From an uncultured Sphingomonadaceae bacterium (GTDB lineage: Bacteria > Pseudomonadota > Alphaproteobacteria > Sphingomonadales > Sphingomonadaceae): a stretch of 64,000 nt of DNA. Below the pieces are notes generated by a model. It made no database searches and was not told where the DNA came from. It saw only the letters and a program-made list of their open reading frames with translations. The first letter of the stretch is position 1. Each line of letters opens with the position of its first letter. Positions 52,881 through 61,906 of the stretch are shown in pieces. Position numbers and translations under genes: made by a program. The stretch lies in assembly GCA_947501325.1 (NCBI GenBank), contig CANMVC010000003.1, positions 101,830 through 165,829 on the forward strand, given 5' to 3'.

Positions 52881-53182
52881 GCCCGCAACCCTGTGATTTC
52901 ATTGTGGATAAAGCAAGGGATGAATGCGGGATTTTTAGGCTCCTCTTTTTCATCCCCATCATCCCGATTTCTATCCACAGCCGGTCAAGTTTTGAAACTT
53001 TCATCCACAGATTGTGGATAATGGGGATGAAATTTGGGAATCGGTAAATTTTTCGTTAACAGCCATCTGTCAATCTGTTTGTAATCGCGGTAGACGCTCT
53101 TTAACTCTCTTATCCACGCTCTATCATCACCAACAAGATTCTTTAAATATACTATATTATTATATTGGGTGACCCTTATCCT
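52881..53182. other. Putative chromosomal replication origin oriC
   Basis: The gap between ppsR and hemE holds perfect DnaA boxes on the minus strand at 52903-52911 and 53013-53021 (TGTGGATAA), and one-mismatch boxes at 52971-52979 (CTATCCACA), 53001-53009 (TCATCCACA) and 53110-53118 (TTATCCACG). The 53001 and 53013 boxes form an inverted pair. TTCATCCCCAT (52949-52959) and ATGGGGATGAA (53021-53031) form a long inverted repeat around the central boxes. GANTC sites for a CcrM-like methylase are at 53038-53042 and 53137-53141. The hemE-adjacent location is conserved for alphaproteobacterial origins, and genes on both sides point outward. Confidence 0.85.
53137..53168. other. AT-rich tract, possible DNA-unwinding element
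   Basis: The 32-base stretch from GATTC through TTTAAATATACTATATTATT to the next TATATTG is about 85-90 % A+T. It sits at the hemE side of the DnaA boxes, the usual place for the duplex-unwinding element. Confidence 0.6.
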
Positions 53183-54217
53183 ATGCCTGACGCGACCGAC
53201 TCCCCGAAAATTTTGCTCGAAACCTTGCATGGCAGGAAAACCGCCCAGACTCCCGTCTGGCTGATGCGCCAAGCGGGCCGCTATTTGCCGGAATATCGCG
53301 AATTACGTGCGAAAAAAGGCGGCTTTCTGGAACTTTGCTATGACGCAGAGGCTGCGGCTGAAGTCACGGTGCAACCGATAAAGCGTTTTGGTTTTGACGG
53401 GGCCATCCTGTTTTCCGACATTTTGATCGTGCCGCATGGCATGGGTCAGAAACTCTGGTTTGAGACGGGAGAAGGACCCCGCCTGTCACCAAGACTCGTC
53501 GATGCGGCTTTGTCGTCTCTAGAGGCGGCTCCCGAGCATTTTGAGGCTATTTACGATACGGTGCGCCATGTTGCTGCGCAGCTGGATGACAAAACGACCT
53601 TCATGGGCTTTGCCGGAAGCCCCTGGACCATCGCCACCTATATGACCCATGGGCAAGGCAGCAAGGATCAGTCTGTCACGCGCCGCTATGCCTATCGGGA
53701 CGAAGCGGCTTTTGCAGAGCTGATCAGCGCGATTATCGACAATACCGTGACCTATCTGCTCGGTCAGATTGATGCGGGCGTGGACGCGGTGCAGCTATTT
53801 GACAGCTGGGCAGGGACCCTGTCACCTACGCAATTTGAAAAATGGGTGATTGCGCCCAATACGGAAATCATAGCGCGGGTAAAGGCTGTTCATCCCGATC
53901 TGCCGATTATCGGTTTTCCCAAAGGCGCTGGCGCGAAATTAATTGCCTATGCCAAAGAAACGGGCGCGGATGCCATCGGTCTGGATGAAACGGTCGATCC
54001 GGTCTGGGCGCATGAAAACCTGCCCCTGGACCTCCCGTTGCAAGGCAATCTTGATCCGCTGGCCCTGATTGCCGGCGGAGATGCGCTGGAAAAATCGGTG
54101 CGCCATATTTTGCAAGTCTTTGAGGATCGCCCGCATATTTTCAATCTGGGCCACGGGATTTTGCCCGATACACCCATTGAACATGTCGAAAAGCTGCTTA
54201 CACTTGTCCGGCAATGA
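53183..54217 (+). CDS. hemE: Uroporphyrinogen decarboxylase
   Basis: The 344-residue enzyme (from ATG 53183, MPDATDSPKILLETL) has the substrate-binding R-Q-A-G-R-Y-L-P-E-Y-R motif and FSDILIVP. It removes four carboxyl groups from uroporphyrinogen III in haem synthesis. GTG 53165 would add six residues; ATG 53183 is preferred. Its stop overlaps the hemJ start (ATGA). It is the first gene on the right side of oriC. Confidence 0.96.
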   Translation: MPDATDSPKILLETLHGRKTAQTPVWLMRQAGRYLPEYRELRAKKGGFLELCYDAEAAAEVTVQPIKRFGFDGAILFSDILIVPHGMGQKLWFETGEGPRLSPRLVDAALSSLEAAPEHFEAIYDTVRHVAAQLDDKTTFMGFAGSPWTIATYMTHGQGSKDQSVTRRYAYRDEAAFAELISAIIDNTVTYLLGQIDAGVDAVQLFDSWAGTLSPTQFEKWVIAPNTEIIARVKAVHPDLPIIGFPKGAGAKLIAYAKETGADAIGLDETVDPVWAHENLPLDLPLQGNLDPLALIAGGDALEKSVRHILQVFEDRPHIFNLGHGILPDTPIEHVEKLLTLVRQ

Positions 54218-54657
54218 ATGAATATCTTTCCATGCTCTATCTCTGGCTAAAATCCGCTCATATCATTTTCGTCATCTTCTGGATGGCCGGCCTGTTCATG
54301 ATGCCGCGTTTTTTCGTCTATCATCAGGAATCGGCTGTCGGGTCGGAAGAAGATGGCAAATGGATTGAGCGCGAAGCCAAGTTGCGCAAGATCATTCTCA
54401 ACCCGTCGCTGATCATCGTCTGGGTTTTGGGTTTGGTACTTGCGTATGATATTGGCGCATTCAGCCAGGGCTGGTTTCACGCCAAATTGCTCGTGGTTCT
54501 GCTGCTCTCAGGTTATCATGGCTGGATGATGGGCTACGTAAAAAAGCTAGCGCGCGGTGAGCGGACGATGACAGACAAGAAGCTACGTCTGGTTAATGAA
54601 GTGCCGGGCATTACGGCGGCGATTATCGTGGTTTTGGTGATTGTGAAACCGTTCTAG
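54214..54657 (+). CDS. hemJ: Protoporphyrinogen oxidase HemJ
   Basis: The 147-residue membrane protein has four hydrophobic helices with the conserved H16 (WLKSAHIIFVIFWMAGLF) and K91 (WFHAKLLVVLLLSGYHGW). HemJ oxidises protoporphyrinogen IX, the second-last step of haem synthesis, in many proteobacteria. Linkage to hemE supports the call over a generic CopD-domain annotation. It overlaps hemE by four bases. Confidence 0.9.
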   Translation: MNEYLSMLYLWLKSAHIIFVIFWMAGLFMMPRFFVYHQESAVGSEEDGKWIEREAKLRKIILNPSLIIVWVLGLVLAYDIGAFSQGWFHAKLLVVLLLSGYHGWMMGYVKKLARGERTMTDKKLRLVNEVPGITAAIIVVLVIVKPF

Positions 54658-54707
54658 TCAGGTGTCTTCGTTTTGGTTTCAGCTTTTGTTGACAGCGATA
54701 CGGCAAA

Positions 54708-54745
54708 GGCGTAATTGAACGCCAAAGCCCGTCCGGGCTATCTTT
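54708..54745 (+). promoter_or_regulatory. Tandem hairpins in the hemJ-rho gap
   Basis: GGCGT/ACGCC (54708-54723, loop AATTGA) is followed by AGCCC/GGGCT (54726-54739, loop GTCC) and then ATCTTT. They could be a weak terminator for hemJ or part of an attenuator for rho, which is often autoregulated. TTGACA at 54689-54694 is a possible -35 element but no good -10 follows. Confidence 0.4.
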
Positions 54746-54823
54746 CATGTGAAAATTTGACGGCGCATATGCTGCACACATGCAAAAACAAAATAACTTC
54801 CTAATATTTTTGGATAAACCTCC

Positions 54824-56080
54824 ATGCATTTAAAAGAATTAAAAGAAAAATCGCCCGCCGGTCTCGTCTCCATGGCGGAAGAACTGGGCGTCGAAAGCGC
54901 ATCTACCCTGCGCAAACAGGACCTGATGTTCGCGATTCTGAAAGAACTCGCGGATCAGGACGAACTGATCATGGGCCTCGGCACAATTGAAGTGCTGCCC
55001 GACGGTTTCGGCTTTTTGCGCTCGCCGGAAGCCAATTATCTCGCTGGTCCTGATGATATTTATGTTTCGCCAAACCAGGTTCGGAAATTCGGCCTGCGCA
55101 CCGGTGATACGGTCGAAGGCGAAATTCGGGCGCCGCGGGATGGCGAGCGTTATTTTGCGCTGACCAAGCTGACAGCGATCAACTTTGACGAGCCAGATGC
55201 GGTGCGTCACCGGGTCAATTTTGACAATCTCACCCCGCTTTATCCGGATGAGAAGCTGACACTCGACAGTCTCGACCCGACGGTCAAAGACAAGTCCGCC
55301 CGCGTCATCGATATTATTTCGCCGCAAGGTAAAGGCCAGCGTGCCCTGATCGTGGCGCCGCCGCGGACCGGTAAAACCGTGCTGCTGCAAAATATCGCCA
55401 AGGCGATTACCGACAACCATCCGGAAATCTATCTGCTCGTTCTGCTGATCGATGAACGGCCGGAAGAGGTGACCGATATGCAGCGCTCCGTGAAGGGCGA
55501 AGTGATCAGCTCCACCTTTGACGAACCGGCCACGCGCCACGTGCAAGTTGCTGAAATGGTTATTGAAAAAGCCAAACGCCTGGTCGAGCACAAGCATGAT
55601 GTTGTCATTCTTCTCGACTCTATCACGCGTCTGGGTCGCGCCTATAATACGGTCGTGCCAAGCTCCGGCAAGGTGCTGACCGGTGGTGTGGATGCCAATG
55701 CCCTGCAACGTCCGAAACGCTTTTTCGGTGCCGCGCGTAATATTGAGGAAGGCGGCTCGCTTTCCATCATCGCAACCGCGCTGATCGACACTGGTAGTCG
55801 GATGGACGAGGTTATCTTTGAAGAATTTAAAGGCACGGGTAACTCGGAAATCGTGCTGGATCGCAAAGTTGCCGACAAACGGATATTCCCGGCGCTGGAT
55901 GTGGGTAAATCCGGTACGCGTAAGGAAGAATTGCTGGTCGAGGATGACAAGCTCAAGAAAATGTGGGTGCTGCGCCGTATCCTCATGCAAATGGGCACGA
56001 TCGACGCGATGGAGTTCCTGCTCGACAAGATGAAAGACAGCAAAGCCAACGATGATTTCTTCGACAGCATGAATCAGTAA
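54824..56080 (+). CDS. rho: Transcription termination factor Rho
   Basis: The 418-residue RNA-dependent helicase begins [21 protein letters not shown] and has the RNA-binding OSB fold, Walker A P-P-R-T-G-K-T (about residues 179-185), [14 protein letters not shown]-loop [11 protein letters not shown] and the R-loop. It terminates unneeded transcripts. In alphaproteobacteria rho is a regular neighbour of hemE. Position and full length are normal. Confidence 0.97.
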   Translation: MHLKELKEKSPAGLVSMAEELGVESASTLRKQDLMFAILKELADQDELIMGLGTIEVLPDGFGFLRSPEANYLAGPDDIYVSPNQVRKFGLRTGDTVEGEIRAPRDGERYFALTKLTAINFDEPDAVRHRVNFDNLTPLYPDEKLTLDSLDPTVKDKSARVIDIISPQGKGQRALIVAPPRTGKTVLLQNIAKAITDNHPEIYLLVLLIDERPEEVTDMQRSVKGEVISSTFDEPATRHVQVAEMVIEKAKRLVEHKHDVVILLDSITRLGRAYNTVVPSSGKVLTGGVDANALQRPKRFFGAARNIEEGGSLSIIATALIDTGSRMDEVIFEEFKGTGNSEIVLDRKVADKRIFPALDVGKSGTRKEELLVEDDKLKKMWVLRRILMQMGTIDAMEFLLDKMKDSKANDDFFDSMNQ

Positions 56081-56117
56081 GAGCTCACGCTGAGCGCATC
56101 GGGGATTGGGGCCAGTA

Positions 56118-56414
56118 ATGATTATGGAGCAGGCCTTGTTGCAGGTCAAAGCGGGTCAGTCCGACCAGTTTTTCGCAGCAATGCAAAAAGCAAAGCCACT
56201 TATTGCAGCTCAGCCTGGCTTTCAGTCGATAGAAGTTCGTCCGTTGGTAGATGGTCCCAACCAATATCTGTTGTTGGTCGGATGGGACTCGGTCGAATCT
56301 CATCGTGATGGTTTTCGCAAATCTCCGGAATATTCCCGATGGCGTGCCTTGCTTCATGAATTCTATGACCCTATGCCGTCCGTAACTTATTTTGGACCTT
56401 CGATTTTTTCATGA
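56118..56414 (+). CDS. Antibiotic biosynthesis monooxygenase-type (ABM) protein
   Basis: From ATG 56118 (MIMEQALLQVK) the 98-residue protein has the ferredoxin-like ABM fold, with QPGFQSIEVRPLVDGPNQYLLL and VGWDSVESHRDGFRKSPEY as recognised stretches. Members act as small oxygenases or haem-degrading proteins; the substrate is unknown. The track start TTG 56106 gives four more residues. It overlaps the TerC gene by four bases (ATGA). Confidence 0.85.
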   Translation: MIMEQALLQVKAGQSDQFFAAMQKAKPLIAAQPGFQSIEVRPLVDGPNQYLLLVGWDSVESHRDGFRKSPEYSRWRALLHEFYDPMPSVTYFGPSIFS

Positions 56415-57139
56415 TTGACCTTCTTTCGATTTTGTCCGCCGCAGCGCCGGCCGGGCTTGGTAGCCTTTCAGAAATGTGGGCGGCCATCGTTCATGATTTT
56501 TCGAATATCGGAAGTCCCGAGGCGTTAGCCGCTTTCGGGCAAGTCATTCTGATTGATCTGGTATTTGCCGCCGATAACGCGATTGTTGTCGGCGCGCTTG
56601 CAGGCGGTTTGCCAGCGGATCAGCGCCGGAAGGTGATCCTGATCGGTATTGGCGCGGCCTTGGTGCTGCGCATCCTTTTCGCGCTGATTGTCGTGCAACT
56701 GTTGCAGATTGTCGGGCTGGTTCTTGCTGGCGGCCTATTGTTGCTATGGGTGGCGTGGAATTTCTATCGGGAAATCTTCCACACAGGCGAGTCTTCCGGT
56801 TCTCCGGAGATCCAGGGCGACGAACATAGCGGTGTAAAGTCGACAAAAACCTTCTGGGGCGCTGTTTGGGCGGTCACTGCGGCTGATGTATCGATGAGCC
56901 TGGACAATGTCCTGGGCGTCGCTGGCGCTGCACGCGAGCATCCGGGCATATTGATTGTGGGACTGCTGCTGTCTGTCGCGCTCATGGGTCTCGCAGCCAA
57001 TGTGATCGCGAAATATATCGAACGCTACAAGTGGATCGCCTATATCGGGCTGGCTGTGATCGTCTATGTGGCCGGGAAAATGATCTATACCGGTTGGGTT
57101 GGGGATGCGCAGACGATCGGTTTAACGACGCTGTTTTAA
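56411..57139 (+). CDS. TerC-family integral membrane protein (YjbE-like)
   Basis: The 242-residue protein has seven hydrophobic segments with the acidic signature D-L-V-F-A-A-D-N-A and D-V-S-M-S-L-D-N-V of the TerC family. These proteins are linked to metal (Mn2+, tellurite) export or metalation of secreted enzymes. Translationally coupled to the ABM gene by a four-base overlap. The call as YjbE-like rather than Alx-like is by length and the missing soluble CBS domains. Confidence 0.85.
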   Translation: MIDLLSILSAAAPAGLGSLSEMWAAIVHDFSNIGSPEALAAFGQVILIDLVFAADNAIVVGALAGGLPADQRRKVILIGIGAALVLRILFALIVVQLLQIVGLVLAGGLLLLWVAWNFYREIFHTGESSGSPEIQGDEHSGVKSTKTFWGAVWAVTAADVSMSLDNVLGVAGAAREHPGILIVGLLLSVALMGLAANVIAKYIERYKWIAYIGLAVIVYVAGKMIYTGWVGDAQTIGLTTLF

Positions 57140-57537
57140 TCCTTCATTGTCTCCAGCATCTTACCCATTTCGTCCCAGACCTTGTTGATCGCCTTTAACG
57201 GGCGAACCATGACCTTGAAATCCTGAATCTTGCCGTCGTCATTCCAGCTGATGATATCGACACCATTGACCTGAATATCATCCAGTTGCAGTTCAAATTC
57301 CAGCATCGCCATATTGGCATCATCATCGACAATTTCACGGACATATTTGAAGCTGTCATTTCCAAGGACATTATCCGCCGCCAATAGATAGGCCATGACA
57401 ATGGGTTTGCCCGCCTGCGGCGTGTGCACGACAGGGGAGTGGAAGACCGCATCATCGGCAAGTTGCTCGCTGAGCGCGGCTTCGCTCTTGTCAGCCATGC
57501 GGGCGTGCCAGGCTTTCAGATTATCGCGTGCGCTCAT
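57136..57537 (-). CDS. NTF2/SnoaL-like protein
   Basis: The 133-residue protein has the cone-like NTF2 fold pattern: LKAWHARMADKSEAAL, DDAVFHSPVVHTPQAGKP and DIQVNGVDIISWNDDGKIQDFKVMVRP. Members are small-molecule-binding or isomerase-like proteins with no fixed function. It overlaps the dienelactone hydrolase gene by four bases in a leftward two-gene operon and converges with the TerC gene. Confidence 0.87.
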   Translation of the reverse strand: MSARDNLKAWHARMADKSEAALSEQLADDAVFHSPVVHTPQAGKPIVMAYLLAADNVLGNDSFKYVREIVDDDANMAMLEFELQLDDIQVNGVDIISWNDDGKIQDFKVMVRPLKAINKVWDEMGKMLETMKD

Positions 57538-58232
57538 CCCAAATGCGCCTTGAAAAATTCAGCTGTCCGGCTGTCGGCCAATGTTGCTGCTGCCTCGTCC
57601 CGGCGAGCCCCAAATTCAGCGGCAAACCCATGATCCAGTCCCTCATAGTCATGCAGCGTCACCTTCGGATGGTCGTCCAGCCCTTCATGCATCGCGGCCT
57701 GGGCATCGGCGGGTACGAAGCCATCGGCAGTGGGGATATGCAGCATGACCTCATGCGCGATCGCATTTTTCTCGCCCAGCAGGCCATCGATACCCACACC
57801 ATAATAGCCAACAGAGGCATTAATATCGGTTCTGGCCGCTGTCATGAAGGCCAGCCTGCCGCCGAGACAATAACCGACGCAGCCGACTTTGCCGCCGTTT
57901 ACGGCATCACGCGCAAAATGAATCGCCGCTTCAATGTCCCTGATACCCTGATCCTGATCAAATTTGCCCATGAGATCGAGCGCGACCTGAAATTCTTCCT
58001 GAACATCAGCATCAAGATCAGTGCCTTCGTTGATCCGCCAGAACAGATCTGGCGCAACAGCGAGATATCCGGCCTTGGCCCAATGATCGCATTTCGTCTT
58101 GATTCCCTTGTTCACACCAAAAATTTCCTGAATCACGATGATTGCCGCTTTGGCTTCACCGTCTGGCTTGGCGACATAGCATGGAAATTCTGCGTCTCCG
58201 CTCAGCGTTTTAATCGGTTTCATTTCACCCAT
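57534..58232 (-). CDS. Dienelactone hydrolase-family protein
   Basis: The 232-residue alpha/beta-hydrolase has the nucleophile Cys in G-Y-C-L-G-G, an acid (VPADAQ region) and the catalytic His in G-L-D-H-G-F. The Cys nucleophile is typical of dienelactone hydrolases, which open lactones in aromatic degradation, but most paralogues have unknown substrates. It is the first gene of the operon with NTF2-like protein, divergent from DUF6489. Confidence 0.9.
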   Translation of the reverse strand: MGEMKPIKTLSGDAEFPCYVAKPDGEAKAAIIVIQEIFGVNKGIKTKCDHWAKAGYLAVAPDLFWRINEGTDLDADVQEEFQVALDLMGKFDQDQGIRDIEAAIHFARDAVNGGKVGCVGYCLGGRLAFMTAARTDINASVGYYGVGIDGLLGEKNAIAHEVMLHIPTADGFVPADAQAAMHEGLDDHPKVTLHDYEGLDHGFAAEFGARRDEAAATLADSRTAEFFKAHLG

Positions 58233-58366
58233 TTTCTTGCGCTCCTTTGATCATGACTTGATTATTGGTGCACATTATCCCCATATCCTGTTGTGGCAAG
58301 GTGGAACATCATCTGTTGCGGTGAGGGGGGAACTTCGCTTCAACAACATTATAAGAGGAAGCCAAT

Positions 58367-58630
58367 ATGAAAGTAACCGTAGAGCTGGATTGCACACCGG
58401 AAGAAGCGCGCCGCATGATGGGCCTGCCGGATGTCGCAAAACTCAACGAAACTTATGTAAAAGAATTGTCCAAATTCCTTCAGGGCGCCAGTTCGGTAGA
58501 GCAGTTGCAGAATTTCACCAAGATTATCGCCCCCATGGGTGAGGCCGGTATCAAGATGTTCTCTTCCTTTGTGAGCGGGGCAATGGGTGCCGGTAACGGA
58601 AAATCCTCCTCGACCAAGAAAAAAGATTAG
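58367..58630 (+). CDS. DUF6489 family protein
   Basis: The 87-residue protein begins MKVTVELDCTPEEARRMMGLPDV and ends in a Lys/Ser-rich tail (SSSTKKKD). It matches DUF6489, found mainly in alphaproteobacteria. No signal peptide or membrane segment. Function is unknown. The ribosome-binding sequence AAGAGGAAG precedes ATG 58367. It lies 19 bases before mnmE. Confidence 0.85.
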   Translation: MKVTVELDCTPEEARRMMGLPDVAKLNETYVKELSKFLQGASSVEQLQNFTKIIAPMGEAGIKMFSSFVSGAMGAGNGKSSSTKKKD

Positions 58631-58648
58631 ATATCAAATATTTAACCT

Positions 58649-59944
58649 ATGTCCGCGGCTGACACTATCTTTGCATTGTCCAGTGGGCAACCACCGGCGG
58701 CCATCGGTATCATCAGGGTCAGCGGTCCGAAAGCATCGGATGCTTTGCGTGTTCTGAGCGGCGCTGTGCCGGATGAGAGACGCGCCAGTCTGGCGAATCT
58801 GACCGACCCGGCCAGTGGCGAACTGCTCGATACGGCTCTCATATTATGGTTCCCGGGACCAAATAGCGCGAGTGGTGAAGATCTCGCCGAGATTCATTGC
58901 CACGGCGGCCGGGCTGTCGTTCGTGCGCTGGAAACCGCACTTGAAAATATGGACGGACTGCGCCGAGCGGAGGCTGGGGAATTTACCCGCCGGGCTTTTA
59001 CCCATGGCCGCATGGATTTGGCGGAAGCAGAAGGCCTATCCGATCTGCTTTTTGCGGAGACCGAGCTGCAACGCCGTTCGGCGATTAAGGCAGCGGGTGG
59101 AGCGCTTTCGCGAAAAGTGGAAGATTGGCAAAATACCATCTTGCGCCTGTCCGCGATGGTCGAGGCAGAGCTCGATTTTTCCGATGAGGATGATGTGACG
59201 CCCGCGCAATTGTCGGTTGTCCAATCGGCGGCCGATGAACTGGCGACTGAAATGAAAAACATGCTGGATCGCCCGCGCGCAGAAAAGTTGCGCGAAGGGG
59301 TTCGGGTTGTTTTGGGTGGTCCGCCCAACAGCGGCAAATCAACTTTGCTCAATGCACTGGTTGAGCGAGAGGCGGCGATTGTATCCGCTATCGCCGGAAC
59401 GACACGGGATGTGATTGAGGTGCCCATCGCGATTAAAGGCATCCCATTTCTGTTTATCGACACGGCGGGAGTCCGGGAGGAAGGCGCGGAAGAAATCGAG
59501 CGCATCGGAATTGATCGCGCGCGCCAGCAATTTGATCTGGCAGATCTGATCCTGTGGCTCGGTCCAGAGGGGGAGGGCCCGCGAAACGCCAATCTGGTTG
59601 AAATAGCATCACGCCAGGATCATCCGGAATATATGCCCAAATCGCCGGATGTGCTTTCCGTATCTCCGCTGGCCGGCGCAGGAATGAATGCGCTTGTCGC
59701 GCTGCTTGTGGATCGCGCGAAAGACATTGTTCCGCGCGGAGACGAGATCAGCGTAAACAAACGTCAGGCAGATCATCTGACCGAAGCGCAAGCGAGTCTC
59801 CATCAGATAGCCGACGTGCAGGACTATCTGATTATCGCGGAGCTATTGCGGCTGGCCCGTGCCGCGCTTGATGCGTTGACGGGCAGGGCGAGTACCGAGG
59901 ACATGCTCGACAGCCTGTTCGGAAAGTTCTGTATTGGGAAATAG
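58649..59944 (+). CDS. mnmE: tRNA modification GTPase MnmE
   Basis: The 431-residue protein has an N-terminal formyl-folate-binding domain ([11 protein letters not shown]), a G domain with P-loop [16 protein letters not shown] and DTAGVRE, and the C-terminal F-C-I-G-K. With MnmG it forms cmnm5U34 in tRNAs. The G4 guanine-specificity NKxD motif is not evident; at its place the chain reads E-I-A-S-R-Q-D. Degenerate G4 is common in this order. A parS-like palindrome begins two bases after the stop. Confidence 0.95.
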   Translation: MSAADTIFALSSGQPPAAIGIIRVSGPKASDALRVLSGAVPDERRASLANLTDPASGELLDTALILWFPGPNSASGEDLAEIHCHGGRAVVRALETALENMDGLRRAEAGEFTRRAFTHGRMDLAEAEGLSDLLFAETELQRRSAIKAAGGALSRKVEDWQNTILRLSAMVEAELDFSDEDDVTPAQLSVVQSAADELATEMKNMLDRPRAEKLREGVRVVLGGPPNSGKSTLLNALVEREAAIVSAIAGTTRDVIEVPIAIKGIPFLFIDTAGVREEGAEEIERIGIDRARQQFDLADLILWLGPEGEGPRNANLVEIASRQDHPEYMPKSPDVLSVSPLAGAGMNALVALLVDRAKDIVPRGDEISVNKRQADHLTEAQASLHQIADVQDYLIIAELLRLARAALDALTGRASTEDMLDSLFGKFCIGK

Positions 59945-59945
59945 A

Positions 59946-59963
59946 CTGTTCCACGTGGAACAG
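59946..59963. other. parS: parS site in the mnmE-mnmG gap
   Basis: CTGTTCCACGTGGAACAG is a perfect 18-base palindrome and contains the ParB-box core TGTTCCACGTGGAACA. It is the only one of the sites outside coding sequence, just after mnmE. Confidence 0.85.
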
Positions 59964-60033
59964 TTGCAACATCTCCGGATTTGCAAGGCGAGATCATTTT
60001 GACCTGAAACCCAGCTTCCGCTATGGGCGCAGC

Positions 60034-61899
60034 ATGAATCGTGATTTTGATCTTATTGTCGTCGGTGGCGGGCATGCGGGCTGTGAAGCGGCGGCGGTCG
60101 CTGCACGCATGGGCGTGCGCACAGCGCTGGTGAGTTTTACCAAAGACAGCATAGGCGCGATGTCCTGCAATCCGGCCATTGGCGGCCTGGGAAAAGGGCA
60201 TCTGGTGCGCGAGGTCGATGCCTTTGATGGATTGATCGGGCGGGCGGCGGATGCAGCCGCCATCCATTACCGCATGCTCAATCTGTCCAAGGGCGCCGCA
60301 GTGCAAGGCCCGAGAGTCCAGGCAGATCGTAAGCTTTATAAAGCCGCCATCCATCGCATGCTGGACGCGCAGGACAATCTGACCATTATCGAAGGTGAAG
60401 TCGCATCGCTGATATTTGATGGACAGACGGTGAGCGGCATTAACCTGGCAGACGAAAGTCAGATCACAGCGTCCGCCGTTATATTGGCGACGGGAACATT
60501 TCTAAACGGCAAGCTGTTCCGCGGCGAAGAAACTGTCGATGGCGGACGGACCGGAGAGGCCAGTGCAGTGTCGCTTGGCCAGCAGATTCGCGATGCCGAC
60601 CTTCCGATCGCGCGCCTGAAAACCGGAACGCCGCCGCGGATCGATGGACGTACAATAGACTGGGCCGCACTTCCCGAGCAGCCTTCCGACGATGACAACT
60701 GGACCATGTCACCGCTTTCGACGCGGCGGGACGTGCCCCAGATTTTCTGTGCCGTCAGCCGGACCAGCGTAGCGACCCATGATATTATTCGTGACAATCT
60801 CGATCGGTCGCCCTTGTTCAGCGGTGCGATCGATGCGCAGGGCCCGCGCTATTGCCCATCGATAGAAGACAAAATTCACCGCTTTGCAGACCGGGACTCC
60901 CATCAGGTGTTTCTGGAGCCAGAGGGGCTTGATACCAATCTGGTCTATCCCAATGGCATCAGCACGTCTCTGCCCGCCGATGTACAGGAGGCGTTCCTCC
61001 GGACCATGGACGGGCTTTCCCAAGCCGAAATCATCGTACCCGGCTATGCGGTGGAATATGACCATATCGATCCGCGGGCTTTGGACAGGTCGCTAAAAGT
61101 CCGTGATCTGGAAGGGCTTTATTGCGCTGGCCAGATCAATGGCACCACGGGATATGAGGAAGCGGCGGCACAGGGCCTGATCGCCGGTATTGGCGCGGCT
61201 TGCGCGATACAGGGCAAGGATGCACCGAAGCTTGATCGCGGTACCAGCTATATGGCTGTGATGATTGACGATCTGGTGTTGCAGGGGGTGACCGAACCGT
61301 ATCGGATGCTCACCGCGCGTGCCGAATATCGCCTGCGTCTAAGGGCTGACAATGCAACCTCAAGGCTTAGTCCGGTGGCAGCATCATTGGGTTGCCTGGG
61401 TGAAGAGCGACAGCGCTGGTTTGAAGCACGGGAAATCCAGCGCCATGCGCTTATGGAGGAGTTGGAGGCCGTCCACAGCTGTGAGGCAATTGCCGATCAG
61501 GACATTGAGGTCCGCCGGGACGGCACCAAACAGTCGCTGTTTGACTGGCTGCGTTTTCCCAATATCTCGATAGCGTCGCTGGGAGGACTGGGGATTTCTG
61601 TTGCTGACACAGACTCTGCGTTGCTGGCTGAAGTCGAGGAGGACGCGCGCTACGCGCCTTATCTCCAGCGGCAGGAATCGGAGCTTAAAGACTTGAGAGC
61701 GAATGAGCAGATCCGCTTGGGCGATGATCTTGACTATGCCGCAATCGCTGGACTGTCGAATGAAATGGTCGAGCGTTTAAAAGGGGCACGGCCGGAAACA
61801 CTCGCGGCTGCTTCCCGGGTTCGCGGGATTACACCAGCGGCATTGGCCGCAATCCTCGTCCATGCGCGTCGCCGCGAAGCCAAGACTCTGGCGGCATGA
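60034..61899 (+). CDS. mnmG: tRNA modification enzyme MnmG (GidA)
   Basis: The 621-residue flavoprotein begins [20 protein letters not shown], with the Rossmann FAD motif [10 protein letters not shown] and [21 protein letters not shown]. It works with MnmE on wobble uridine of tRNA using FAD and methylene-tetrahydrofolate. Conserved cysteines occur in MSCNPAIGG. The C-terminal helical domain ([13 protein letters not shown]) is complete. The end overlaps the longest rsmG frame but not its preferred start. Confidence 0.97.
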   Translation: MNRDFDLIVVGGGHAGCEAAAVAARMGVRTALVSFTKDSIGAMSCNPAIGGLGKGHLVREVDAFDGLIGRAADAAAIHYRMLNLSKGAAVQGPRVQADRKLYKAAIHRMLDAQDNLTIIEGEVASLIFDGQTVSGINLADESQITASAVILATGTFLNGKLFRGEETVDGGRTGEASAVSLGQQIRDADLPIARLKTGTPPRIDGRTIDWAALPEQPSDDDNWTMSPLSTRRDVPQIFCAVSRTSVATHDIIRDNLDRSPLFSGAIDAQGPRYCPSIEDKIHRFADRDSHQVFLEPEGLDTNLVYPNGISTSLPADVQEAFLRTMDGLSQAEIIVPGYAVEYDHIDPRALDRSLKVRDLEGLYCAGQINGTTGYEEAAAQGLIAGIGAACAIQGKDAPKLDRGTSYMAVMIDDLVLQGVTEPYRMLTARAEYRLRLRADNATSRLSPVAASLGCLGEERQRWFEAREIQRHALMEELEAVHSCEAIADQDIEVRRDGTKQSLFDWLRFPNISIASLGGLGISVADTDSALLAEVEEDARYAPYLQRQESELKDLRANEQIRLGDDLDYAAIAGLSNEMVERLKGARPETLAAASRVRGITPAALAAILVHARRREAKTLAA

Positions 61900-61906
61900 T
61901 TCGGGT

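Noticed and set aside
55534-55550. CACGTG core in rho (GCCACGTGCAAG)
   Set aside because: Flanks do not match the TTC/GAA arms of parS.
54839-56149. 436-codon open frame antisense to rho
   Set aside because: It mirrors the codon structure of rho, which is a full-length conserved gene, and its translation has no recognisable family.
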